Source: an uncultured Draconibacterium sp.
GTDB lineage: Bacteria; Bacteroidota; Bacteroidia; Bacteroidales; Prolixibacteraceae
Reading direction: 5' to 3'
Length of the DNA: 64,000 bases
NCBI GenBank assembly: GCA_947492175.1
Contig: CANLMQ010000030.1
Location: 10,247-74,246 of the forward strand
In this document: piece after piece, positions 25,260 through 33,207 of the stretch
Numbering within the stretch: position 1 is the stretch's first letter
Layout of the letters: the number at the start of each line of letters is the position of its first letter
Notes under the pieces: model-generated
Databases searched by the model: none
The model's input: the letters and a program-made list of their open reading frames with translations, nothing else
What the model was told of the DNA's origin: nothing
Translations under genes and position numbers: made by a program

Positions 25260-26153
25260 ATGAAGATAATGCATGAACAAATTGATTTTCCGGGAAGGTC
25301 GGCAGTTAAAGTTAAAATGCGCGAAATGCCACATTTTACGTACCCCTGGCATTTTCATACCGAATATGAATTGTTGTATGTTATTAAAGGATTTGGGACA
25401 AGTTTTGTAGCCGATAATATCGAAAATTTTGAAGGAGGAGATTTGGCATTATTGGGCAGCAATCTTCCGCATTACTGGAAAAGCGATAGTTCGTTTTATG
25501 AGGAAGGCGAAAAGAAGAAGGTAAAATACATCGTTATTCAGTTTTCGAATGAATTTTTTAAAGAAGCAATTTCTGAATATCCTGAGTTTCACTTAATAAA
25601 GGATTTGTTGTCGCGTTCTGGAAGAGGTATTCGATTTTCGCAGGAATTTGCGGAAACAGCAAAACGGAAAATTTTTAAAGTAGTAAATTCAAAAGGTTTT
25701 GACAGGGCGTTACTAATGTTGAAACTATTACAGTTTTTAGCAAAAACAAAAGATTATCGTTTGTTGGCAGGAGAGTTGTATCAGATGGAAAATCATGATT
25801 TTACAAGCGACCGGTTAACAAAAGTGATGCATTACCTGAATACCTCGTATCTGAAAAAGGTAGAATTGGAAAAAGTAGCCGAGGTGGCCAATTTACATCC
25901 TTCGGCATTTTGCAGGTATTTTAAAGAGAAATCAGGTAAATCACTTTCCGAGTTTGTTAACAACATGCGAATTGGTTATGCCTGCCGCCTGTTAATCGAC
26001 GGAAAAATGTCGGTGTCGCAAATATGTTACGAAAGTGGTTTTAACAATCTCTCGAATTTTAACCGCATTTTTAAAAAACACTCCGGATTTACACCAACTA
26101 AGTATCTCGAAGAATTTAAAAAAGGGCAGGATGGAACTGTTGTAAAAGTGTAG
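25260..26153 (+). CDS. AraC family transcriptional regulator with cupin sensor domain
   Basis: A 297-residue regulator. The N-terminal half is a cupin fold (PWHFHTEYELLYVIKG, FEGGDLALLGSNLPHYW) that should bind a sugar or related ligand. The C-terminal hundred residues form the AraC double helix-turn-helix (VEKLVAEVA-type first helix LEKVAEVANLHPSAFCRYFKEKSG, cut here; second NNLSNFNRIFKKHSG). ATG 25260 is preferred over an upstream ATG at 25224. It is transcribed divergently from the sugar operon, typical for a local activator. Confidence 0.9.
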   Translation: MKIMHEQIDFPGRSAVKVKMREMPHFTYPWHFHTEYELLYVIKGFGTSFVADNIENFEGGDLALLGSNLPHYWKSDSSFYEEGEKKKVKYIVIQFSNEFFKEAISEYPEFHLIKDLLSRSGRGIRFSQEFAETAKRKIFKVVNSKGFDRALLMLKLLQFLAKTKDYRLLAGELYQMENHDFTSDRLTKVMHYLNTSYLKKVELEKVAEVANLHPSAFCRYFKEKSGKSLSEFVNNMRIGYACRLLIDGKMSVSQICYESGFNNLSNFNRIFKKHSGFTPTKYLEEFKKGQDGTVVKV

Positions 26154-26193
26154 AGTTTCTAACCCAAACTTTTCCTTTTCCAAAGAAACCATC

Positions 26194-26317
26194 ACGGAAT
26201 TCAATAGTACCGCACCGAATAGCTTCGAACCGCAGCGAAATGCTCTGTTCCATCGCGAAATGCGATTGAACCAGAGCGGAACGCAATTGTACCACATGGA
26301 AATGCGATTGTACCAGG
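26194..26317. repeat. Six degenerate 21-bp tandem repeats
   Basis: On the minus strand the segment reads as about six units of 20-21 bases with the pattern TGGTACAATcGCATTTCcnnn, decaying toward the left end (26194). It lies in the spacer between the convergent AraC and sulfatase genes. The 21-base period gives a pseudo-coding heptad (WYNRISM, WYNCVPL, WFNRISR) but no gene. Its period is half that of the array at 3054-3347, though the sequences differ. Confidence 0.75.
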
Positions 26318-26436
26318 TACGAGCCATTTCTGTCCGGGAATTATCGAATCTGCCGGCGACGAATCATTTTATTTCAGGTTTTAGTATTTTAAGATTTGGT
26401 TTTTTGTCTTTTTTTTCGTGTACGGTATGCCTTTTT

Positions 26437-27894
26437 TTATTTCCGTCCGATCTCGCGTGTTCCCGAACCTTTTTCAATTCCAACATTCAGGTCTCCTAAT
26501 TCTTGGCGGGCAGTTTCAACAATTTTCATTAATTCAGCAGTTTTATCTGCATTATAATCAATTACATTGTATTGTTCACCCGGATCGCGCATCATGTTGT
26601 ACAACTCCGGTTTTTCAATTGTCATTTTAATTCTTGTGCCACCATGCCCATCCATTCCGGGTTGGGTGTTGTACGAGCGCCACTCGTGCGGTAAAACCAG
26701 TTTCCAGTTGCCTTTGCGTACGCCGTTCAGATTGTTCTTTCCATAATAGAAAAGTATGTCTTTGCGTGGTTCAGCGGTTATATTTCCTGTCCAGAGTTCG
26801 GTAATATCAAGGCCGTCGATTTTTAGTTCCGGAAGTTTTGCCCCGGCAATTTTTGCAAAACTTGGAAGCAGATCAACCGCACAACCAAGTTTGTTACTAA
26901 TGGTTCCTGCAGGTGTTTGGGCAGGCCATTTAATAATAAAAGGTACACGTTGCCCGCCTTCCCAGCTGGTTGTTTTTCCTTCGCGCAAACCACCTGCCGA
27001 CCCGGCGTGGTTGCCATAGTTTAGCCAGGGGCCGTTATCTGTTGTAAAAATAAATACTGTATTTTCATCGATGCCGTTGGTGCGTAGTGCTTTTTCAATT
27101 TCGCCCACACTCCAGTCAATTTCCATCATTACATCGCCGTAAAATCCCTGCTTACTCTTTCCTCTGAACTTATCAGAAACACCAAGAGGAATGTGCCCCA
27201 TGCTGTGCGGAACATACAAAAAGAAAGGGTGCCCGGCGTTGCGGGTTATAAAATCAACCGCTTTTTCGGTATACAGAGTCGTAAGTTTGTCCTGCCCTTC
27301 GAGCGTAGTAATATAATCAATGGTTTCATTTCCTTCAATTAATGGAAGGTCAGGGTAATTGTCCCATCTTTCGCCGGTACGTCGTTTACCATCTACGCCA
27401 ATGGGCCACATATCGTTTGAGTAGGGTAATCCAAAATACTCATCAAACCCGTGTTGTAAGGGCAAAAACTTTTTATGGTGTCCCAGGTGCCATTTCCCAA
27501 AAATACCCGTTGCGTATCCTTTTTCCTTCAGCATTTCGGCAATGGTAGTTTCCTCCGGGTTTAATCCCACTTCGCTCTGAGGAAAAAGTGCCCCAGAAAT
27601 TCCAATACGATTTGGATAACAGCCCGTTAGTAACCCGGCGCGGGAAGCACTGCAAACAGGTTGTGCCGAATAAAAGTTGGTAAAGCGCATACCTTCGGCA
27701 GCCATTTTGTCCAGGTTAGGGGTTTCCCAACCGGTGGCTCCCTGTGTGCCTATGTCGCCATATCCCATATCGTCGATAAAAACAATAACAAAATTGGGTA
27801 GTTTACCACTTGTTGATTTCTGATCTGATTGAGGAGAACACGAAACTGCCACTACAAGTACGGCGGCAAAAAAAGTTTTGATAATTGGTATCAT
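26437..27894 (-). CDS. Formylglycine-dependent sulfatase, lipoprotein
   Basis: A 485-residue S1-family sulfatase. The lipobox is VVAVSC (Cys19). Metal ligands DD at residues 41-42 lie in FIDDMGYGD, the catalytic CSASR (Cys81, CxASR type, to be converted to formylglycine) is followed by AGLLTG, and GKWHLG and TTDNGPW complete the active site. It would cleave sulfate esters from polysaccharides at the cell surface. No maturase gene is in the window. It is convergent with the AraC gene and probably part of the same carbohydrate locus. Confidence 0.93.
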   Translation of the reverse strand: MIPIIKTFFAAVLVVAVSCSPQSDQKSTSGKLPNFVIVFIDDMGYGDIGTQGATGWETPNLDKMAAEGMRFTNFYSAQPVCSASRAGLLTGCYPNRIGISGALFPQSEVGLNPEETTIAEMLKEKGYATGIFGKWHLGHHKKFLPLQHGFDEYFGLPYSNDMWPIGVDGKRRTGERWDNYPDLPLIEGNETIDYITTLEGQDKLTTLYTEKAVDFITRNAGHPFFLYVPHSMGHIPLGVSDKFRGKSKQGFYGDVMMEIDWSVGEIEKALRTNGIDENTVFIFTTDNGPWLNYGNHAGSAGGLREGKTTSWEGGQRVPFIIKWPAQTPAGTISNKLGCAVDLLPSFAKIAGAKLPELKIDGLDITELWTGNITAEPRKDILFYYGKNNLNGVRKGNWKLVLPHEWRSYNTQPGMDGHGGTRIKMTIEKPELYNMMRDPGEQYNVIDYNADKTAELMKIVETARQELGDLNVGIEKGSGTREIGRK

Positions 27895-27952
27895 TTGATG
27901 TTGGTTTATATGGATTTAGCAAAACAAAATTAGCTATTTGACAGAGAATAGC

Positions 27953-28423
27953 TTAGGTTTTTCCTGCATAATGTTCGTGTAAATATTCGAAAAGGCGATT
28001 AATACGTTTTACTTTAATATCATCGTTTTTAGGTTCTTCAATAAATCCAACCCAGAATTTCTTTGCCGAAACAGGCATCTTGTTAAAATAGTCTGCCATT
28101 TCCGGATCGTTATCGAGCAACCATTGTAAATACTCCGGTATTTCTATGGTGCGCGGAGCAGTATCTCTTTCCACCCCGATTTTTACATTATCGCCTTCCC
28201 GTTTCCCGACAGAGGTAAGTATGTCCTTTTTTAGATGAATCCAGTGTCCACCTTTACCGTTTGGAAGAAGGTTCATCGAATAGTCTGTTCCGTCGACCTC
28301 AACTTTACACCAAACATGTTTTTTTGTACCAAATTCGGCCACGCTGTCAAAAGGGAATTCGGCATAAACACCTTTAAAAGGGCCGTTGATTAAAACCGTT
28401 TCGTAGGAAAATTTTTTAGCCAT
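27953..28423 (-). CDS. DUF1905 / YdeI (OmpD-associated)-like protein
   Basis: A 156-residue cytoplasmic protein. The N-terminal half fits DUF1905 (small beta barrel: FKGVYAEFPFD, HWIHLKKDI, GDNVKIGVERD) and the C-terminal half fits the YdeI/OmpD-associated helical domain (PEYLQWLLDNDPEMADYFNKM, then KKFWVGFIEEP). The family is found widely in Bacteroidota; its function is unclear. It starts inside the last codons of queG (8-base overlap), so the two are co-transcribed. Confidence 0.8.
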   Translation of the reverse strand: MAKKFSYETVLINGPFKGVYAEFPFDSVAEFGTKKHVWCKVEVDGTDYSMNLLPNGKGGHWIHLKKDILTSVGKREGDNVKIGVERDTAPRTIEIPEYLQWLLDNDPEMADYFNKMPVSAKKFWVGFIEEPKNDDIKVKRINRLFEYLHEHYAGKT

Positions 28424-29354
28424 TGTTCAGAAATTTGAGGTTACGTTGCAGTCCTTTAAAACTGGTTCGTTTCACAGCTGAATTTTTAAAAAGTTCGTTG
28501 AACAGTGGCTTCTCCATCGTTTCCCAGTCTTCTTTTTTTAGCTGAAGGAGTTTTGGATGAGGTTCAAAACCGGATTCGTTGTGTGGTTCCGATTTTAGAT
28601 TCCAGGGACAAACATCCTGACAAATGTCGCAGCCAAAAACGCGGTCCTCAAACTTTCCTTTTAAAGTTGTATCCAACTCGCCGCGTAGCTCAATGGTTTG
28701 GTACGAAATACATTTGCGCGCATCCACAACCCGTTCGGCAACAATGGCTTTTGTAGGGCAGGCATCCATACATTTGGTGCAGTTGCCGCAGTGGTCGCGC
28801 ACCAGCTTGGGGGGCTCGTACGGGAGTTCCATGTCGATAATCAGTTCGCCGATAAAAAAGAAACTGCCATGTTCCACCGAAATCAGGTTACTGTTTTTGC
28901 CAATCCATCCGAGCCCCGCTTTTTTTGCCCAGGCACGTTCCAGTACAGGTGCAGAATCTACAAAGGGGCGTCCTTCGCAGGGGCCAATTTCATCCTGAAT
29001 AAACCGGAGTAGTTTGCGAAGTTTGTCTTTTAATACAAAGTGATAGTCGGTTCCGTAGGCGTATTTTGAAAGTACAGGCGCATTGCTGTGTCGCTGCGTT
29101 TTTGCCGGGAAATAGTTTTGCAAAACAACAAGAATGGTTTTGGCGCCTTCAACCAGCAACTCCGGATTCAGTCTTTTTTCTTTGTTCCGGTTCATGTAGC
29201 CCATTTGACCATGCATTTCTTTCGAAAGCCACGAATCGAGGTGTGCTTTTTCCGTATCGAGAGACGATACCGGAAGCCAGTTACACGATTGGAGCCCCAG
29301 TTCTTTAGATTTATTCTTTATTTTATTGATTATTTCGCTTTTCCCGGATTCCAT
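28416..29354 (-). CDS. queG: Epoxyqueuosine reductase QueG
   Basis: A 312-residue cobalamin- and iron-sulfur-dependent enzyme that makes the last step of queuosine in tRNA. Motifs are VLERAWAKKAGLGWIGKN (cobalamin-binding region), CGNCTKCMDACPTKAI and CDICQDVCPWN (two 4Fe-4S clusters). The length is slightly below the usual 330-380 because the C-terminal HEAT-like part is short. It is first in a two-gene unit with the DUF1905 gene. Confidence 0.93.
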   Translation of the reverse strand: MESGKSEIINKIKNKSKELGLQSCNWLPVSSLDTEKAHLDSWLSKEMHGQMGYMNRNKEKRLNPELLVEGAKTILVVLQNYFPAKTQRHSNAPVLSKYAYGTDYHFVLKDKLRKLLRFIQDEIGPCEGRPFVDSAPVLERAWAKKAGLGWIGKNSNLISVEHGSFFFIGELIIDMELPYEPPKLVRDHCGNCTKCMDACPTKAIVAERVVDARKCISYQTIELRGELDTTLKGKFEDRVFGCDICQDVCPWNLKSEPHNESGFEPHPKLLQLKKEDWETMEKPLFNELFKNSAVKRTSFKGLQRNLKFLNNG

Positions 29355-29431
29355 TTATCGCCTGATTTTCTGTACAAATAAAACTAAACATTTTATATTA
29401 AACCTTCTATTATGCATAAAAGGATTTTTAA

Positions 29432-29491
29432 CCATGTATCCAAAGCTTAGTGTCTGCGTAGAATAACGAGACGTAGCTTAGAGATACATGG
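29432..29491. repeat. 60-nt imperfect hairpin between divergent genes
   Basis: CCATGTATC (29432-29440) pairs with GATACATGG (29483-29491). Inside, AAGCT pairs with AGCTT, GTCT with AGAC and CGT with ACG, giving one long bulged stem. It lies between divergent queG and ppx. No T run follows, so it is not a terminator; a small mobile-element remnant or structured RNA is possible. Confidence 0.6.
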
Positions 29492-29582
29492 AGAGTTTAT
29501 TCAGGATAAAACGAGAAAATACGATCAAAAGCCTAAAATATTTGTTATCTGTAATAAAAAAGAAGAATTTCTAACTTCGTCG

Positions 29583-29590
29583 TAAATTTG
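29583..29590 (+). promoter_or_regulatory. -7 promoter box of the ppx-like gene
   Basis: TAAATTTG matches TAnnTTTG, 17 bases before the ATG at 29608. A -33 TTTG is not evident. Confidence 0.45.
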
Positions 29591-29607
29591 AATAAGAAGA
29601 TATTTTT

Positions 29608-30534
29608 ATGCGCATTGCAGTAATCGATCTGGGAACAAATACTTGTAATTTGCTGGTTGCCCAACTGGAAAATGGAAGCTATAAAATATTGCACCAAAGC
29701 AAACAGTTGGTGAAACTGGGGGACAATAAGATCAGGGAAAATGAGATTAGTGCAGAGGCTACCCGGCGAACGATTGATTCGTTTTTGGCTCATGGAAAAA
29801 TAATTCAGAATTTGGATGTTGATTATGTAAAAGTGATAGCAACATCGGCGGTTCGCACAGCAGAAAATAAAATAGAATATCTTGAAAAGCTTGGAGAATC
29901 GAGTGGTTGGCTGGTAAAATTAATTACGGGAGAAAGAGAGGCAGAGTTAATTTTTAAAGGAGTATTACTGGCATTTGGTAACTTTTTTCAACCGTCTGTT
30001 ATTCTTGATATTGGCGGAGGAAGCAACGAAATAATTCTGGCACACGAAAAGTCGATTGTGTGGAAAGAAAGCCGTCCGACGGGTATGGCGCGCATCATTA
30101 ATACATTTAAATTATCCGATCCGGTTCGGTTGGATGAAATTGAGAAGTTGAAAAATTATTTTGCGAAAGAACACCAGTCGGCTATTCAAAACTGTAAACA
30201 GAAACAGGTTGAAATACTGGCCGGATGCTCGGGAGCTTTTGATACCGTGGCCGATTTAATTGATGAAATTGAGCCGGGAGAAAAGACACGGATTACACAG
30301 GAGGTTTCGCTTGAGGATTTTTACAAGGTGTACGAAACTTTGTTAAAATCGACACGGGAAGAACGGTTGCAAATGAAAGGGATGGATTATGTTCGTGTTG
30401 ATTTAATTGTTCCGGCAGTAATTTTTATCGAATGTTTAATCTCGGAAATTGGTATTAAAAAAATTGTTCAAACCGACTTTGCATTGCGCGAAGGTGTTCT
30501 GTACGAACGTATTCAAAAGCTTGCTAAAGTATAA
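29608..30534 (+). CDS. Ppx/GppA phosphatase family protein
   Basis: A 308-residue protein of the actin/hexokinase-like fold. The phosphate-1 loop is VIDLGTNTCNLL at the N-terminus, DIGGGSNEIIL is the phosphate-2 motif near residue 137, and ATSAVRTAEN is also typical. It lacks the C-terminal HD domain of longer Ppx, like most Bacteroidota versions. Activity would be release of phosphate from polyphosphate or pppGpp. It is convergent with amrS, with an 11-base overlap of the coding ends. Confidence 0.9.
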   Translation: MRIAVIDLGTNTCNLLVAQLENGSYKILHQSKQLVKLGDNKIRENEISAEATRRTIDSFLAHGKIIQNLDVDYVKVIATSAVRTAENKIEYLEKLGESSGWLVKLITGEREAELIFKGVLLAFGNFFQPSVILDIGGGSNEIILAHEKSIVWKESRPTGMARIINTFKLSDPVRLDEIEKLKNYFAKEHQSAIQNCKQKQVEILAGCSGAFDTVADLIDEIEPGEKTRITQEVSLEDFYKVYETLLKSTREERLQMKGMDYVRVDLIVPAVIFIECLISEIGIKKIVQTDFALREGVLYERIQKLAKV

Positions 30535-31531
30535 TATTTGAAGGCGTTCCGCATTTTTTACAATTCCCGCTGTCTGTAAGTTTACTCAATTCTGTATGAT
30601 AGCGGTTTCTTGTTACCAAAATCTCTCCGCAAACAGGGCAATAGGTCGATGACCTTTCCACATCGCTTACATTTCCTAAATATACGTGTTGCAGGTGTTG
30701 TTTGGCAATGTCGTATAATAAAGTTAAGGTTTTGATGGGAGTTGACGAAAGGTTCATTTTGTATTGCGGGTAATAACGCGAAAGGTGCAGTGGAGTTTGT
30801 TTGCCAAGTTCTGAGGCGATCCATTTTACCATTTCTTCAAATTCAACAGGATTATCATTCAGCTCCGGAATTACAAGGTTGGTAATTTCTAAATGCTTTT
30901 GGCTATTGGCAATGGTTTTTAAGGTTTCCAATACCGCGTGCATTTTCCCTTTGGTGTACTTTTGGTAGAATTTTTCGGAGAATGCTTTTAGATCGATATT
31001 AAAAGCATCGATATACGGAATTAACCGCTGAAGCGGCTCTGTGTTGATGTATCCATTTGAAATTACCACATTTTTAAGATCGGCTGCTTTTGCTTTTTCC
31101 GCTGTTTCCAGCATAAACTCGTAAAAAGTAAATGGCTCGTTGTATGTGTAAGCAACTCCAATGTTATTCCATGATTTAAGTGCTTCGTTAACGGTTTGTT
31201 GCGATGTAGTGGTGCTAAATCCTGAAAACTGTTTTGCCTCGCACTGCGAAATCCGGTGGTTCTGGCAAAAGCTGCAATGCAAATTGCATCCTACTTCTCC
31301 TATCGACAAAATAGTTGTTCCGGGATAAAAATGGTAAAGAGGCTTCTTTTCAATCGGGTCGGAACCCACAGCAGCTACTTTATTGTATACCTCGGTTGTG
31401 AGTATGCCATTCCGGTTGGTTCGTACCCTGCAGTTTCCGGTTTGGCCAATGTTTAAAATACAATTCCACGGACAAAGCTCACATTTAACTCTGCTCTCTT
31501 TTAGTTTAGTATAGAAAAGCGCCTCCTTCAT
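30524..31531 (-). CDS. amrS: AmmeMemoRadiSam system radical SAM enzyme AmrS
   Basis: A 335-residue radical SAM protein. N-terminal cysteines CELCPWNC are followed by the radical SAM motif CNLHCSFCQN (CxxxCxxC) about 70 residues in. At the C-terminus CPVCG and CKKCG resemble a zinc ribbon. It is annotated elsewhere as AmrS or a PflA-like activase, usually with AmmeMemoRadiSam partners B and A, which are not in this window. Its physiological substrate is not settled. Confidence 0.9.
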   Translation of the reverse strand: MKEALFYTKLKESRVKCELCPWNCILNIGQTGNCRVRTNRNGILTTEVYNKVAAVGSDPIEKKPLYHFYPGTTILSIGEVGCNLHCSFCQNHRISQCEAKQFSGFSTTTSQQTVNEALKSWNNIGVAYTYNEPFTFYEFMLETAEKAKAADLKNVVISNGYINTEPLQRLIPYIDAFNIDLKAFSEKFYQKYTKGKMHAVLETLKTIANSQKHLEITNLVIPELNDNPVEFEEMVKWIASELGKQTPLHLSRYYPQYKMNLSSTPIKTLTLLYDIAKQHLQHVYLGNVSDVERSSTYCPVCGEILVTRNRYHTELSKLTDSGNCKKCGTPSNIIL

Positions 31532-31606
31532 TTTTCCCCTAATTTATTTAAAGGTACAAAAAGACTGAAAGCCAAGGAAGTGTATTAACCCGGAAATACA
31601 ATATGG

Positions 31607-32050
31607 TCAGAATAGAGAAACATCTTTCTCCATGTATAAAATTCCGTTTTTTATTTCTCTTTCTTTCCACCCGTTTTTCAGATAGAAAGAGTAAGCCCGC
31701 AACTTTTTATCAGGATCGGTTACCAGCCATAACTTTTCTTTACCACACGAAAGTAGCCAGTGTTCAGCCAGTTTTAAAAGTTGTGAGCCGATACTCTTGT
31801 TTATATAATCGGGTAGTACTGCAATTACCCATATTTCGGCAGTTTTTTTGTCGGCAATTATAAACCCGGTTACCTGATTTTCAATTTCGCACAACCAACC
31901 TTTATAGGTGGTTTTTAGTTTTGCTTCAACGGTTTCAAAAGAAATTCCACTTTCCTGTAATTCTTCGTAAGTGAAATTGTTTTCATCGGTAGCCACTCTA
32001 ACTTCAAAAATGGCGGGAATATCTTGTAGTGTAATCTCTCTGAACTTCAT
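31607..32050 (-). CDS. GNAT family N-acetyltransferase
   Basis: A 147-residue acetyltransferase. MKFREITLQDIPAIFEVR is a typical GNAT opening, VTGFIIADKKTAEIWVIAVLPDY forms the central strands, and INKSIGSQLL is the acetyl-CoA pyrophosphate loop. The start was set at MKFRE because the 20 residues upstream in the open frame do not look like GNAT sequence. Substrate unknown. Confidence 0.85.
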   Translation of the reverse strand: MKFREITLQDIPAIFEVRVATDENNFTYEELQESGISFETVEAKLKTTYKGWLCEIENQVTGFIIADKKTAEIWVIAVLPDYINKSIGSQLLKLAEHWLLSCGKEKLWLVTDPDKKLRAYSFYLKNGWKEREIKNGILYMEKDVSLF

Positions 32051-32156
32051 CCGTTTAAATTTTTTATTTTTCAATTGTAACGTATGGAACTCTCGATGAA
32101 ATTTAATCATGCTTGTTTGTGAAATATCGCAGATTAAATTTCATGTTCGTTTCATA

Positions 32157-32954
32157 CTATAGTTTTTGAGTAAGCCGGTTTATATCCGATTTCATTTGTT
32201 CCACCTGTTTTATCAGTTTGTTTAAATCCGATTCCGGCTCCGGAATTTCAGTATTAAGGTAGCAAACGAACTTCCATACTTCTTTTATTTCCATAATGGG
32301 TACGTCGTATGGTTCAAAATCGGTATTTAACGAAATCAGCCGAAGTGATTTATTTTTCCTGATATTGTTTTCAGCCACTTTAAAAACGATGCCTTCGTCG
32401 CGGGTAACTATAATGTATGCCTCGTTGGTTTTTATATCATAAAAATCCTGGACAAATTCGGCAATAACGATTGAACCATCGGGAATGGGGAGCATTGAAT
32501 CGCCTTTGATTGAAAAAGCCCGGTATTTTTTTTCTTTCGATAAGAATGGAAGTTGAAACACGGGGAGGTTACCAATATATTCGGGGTCGGCAAAACTGTT
32601 TACATAGCCGGCCTTGGCTTTTTCGTTTACAAATTCAATGTTGTCGTTGTTGCCGGAGTCAACGGTAGTGGCAATTACGCGCAGGTTGCTGCCGCGTATA
32701 AATACATCGAATCCGTTTTGTAAATCGGTAAACTGGCTTTCAGAAAGCTTTTGCATGTCAATATTAATTAAGGTATCGATGGCAATGCCAAAATACTTTG
32801 AGAAAACCTGTAAATGAGAAACAGTTGGTTGGCTAATGGCATTTTCTAATGCATTAACAGTTGTTCTTTTCATTTCGAGTTCCGCTGCGATATCGTTTTG
32901 AGTACGATTTTTTCTGTTTCTAAGTAGCTTTATGTTGCTTCCGAAATAATTCAT
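32157..32954 (-). CDS. XRE-S24 (LexA/CI-like) transcriptional repressor
   Basis: A 265-residue regulator. An XRE helix-turn-helix occupies residues 1-65 (TQNDIAAELEMKRTTVNALE), followed by a linker and an S24 peptidase-like domain with SIKGDSMLPIPDGS (catalytic Ser) and IVFKVAEN (candidate Lys). It ends in a short predicted coiled coil (LNKLIKQVEQMKSDINRL). S24 regulators of this kind cut themselves when RecA filaments form and so induce DNA-damage genes. It is divergent from a putative DNA-repair radical SAM gene, with a palindromic site between them. The usual Ala-Gly cleavage site is not obvious (a KAGY occurs in the linker). Confidence 0.85.
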   Translation of the reverse strand: MNYFGSNIKLLRNRKNRTQNDIAAELEMKRTTVNALENAISQPTVSHLQVFSKYFGIAIDTLINIDMQKLSESQFTDLQNGFDVFIRGSNLRVIATTVDSGNNDNIEFVNEKAKAGYVNSFADPEYIGNLPVFQLPFLSKEKKYRAFSIKGDSMLPIPDGSIVIAEFVQDFYDIKTNEAYIIVTRDEGIVFKVAENNIRKNKSLRLISLNTDFEPYDVPIMEIKEVWKFVCYLNTEIPEPESDLNKLIKQVEQMKSDINRLTQKL

Positions 32955-32971
32955 TTAAAAAAATATTTCTT

Positions 32972-32987
32972 CAAAATTACAAAATTA
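32972..32987 (-). promoter_or_regulatory. Two adjacent -7 boxes for the S24 repressor gene
   Basis: On the minus strand TAATTTTG occurs twice (32972-32979 and 32980-32987), each matching TAnnTTTG, 17-33 bases before the repressor start. No clear -33 TTTG was found. Confidence 0.4.
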
Positions 32988-33029
32988 TATTGCTGATATA
33001 AATTAAATGATTAAATTATTATCGACAAA

Positions 33030-33050
33030 AATGATAATATAATTATCATT
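33030..33050. promoter_or_regulatory. 21-bp palindromic operator candidate
   Basis: AATGATAAT - ATA - ATTATCATT is a perfect inverted repeat with 9-base arms, in the spacer between the divergent S24 repressor and the radical SAM repair gene. Position and symmetry suggest that the S24 protein binds here to control both directions. Part of the motif (ATTATTATCG) recurs just upstream at about 33015. Confidence 0.6.
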
Positions 33051-33108
33051 GAAAAAATGGAGAAAACAGTTCTTTAAAAATCCTAAGTGTTTTCCTCTAG
33101 TGTAAAAG

Positions 33109-33133
33109 TCCCCGGTGTAGGCCGGGGATTTTT
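33109..33133 (+). terminator. Intrinsic terminator in the leader of the repair operon
   Basis: TCCCCGG - tgtagg - CCGGGGA with T6 tail. It points toward the radical SAM gene but lies 75 bases before its start. A transcript from the operator region would stop here after about 80-100 nt unless read through. A six-codon open frame (ATG at 33057, stop at 33075) precedes it. Confidence 0.75.
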
Positions 33134-33207
33134 TGTGAAGGGAAATGCACATCGGTTTTTATTTGGGGAGAGAAAGGGAAATTGTGTACAGATTATGAAT
33201 TATTGAA

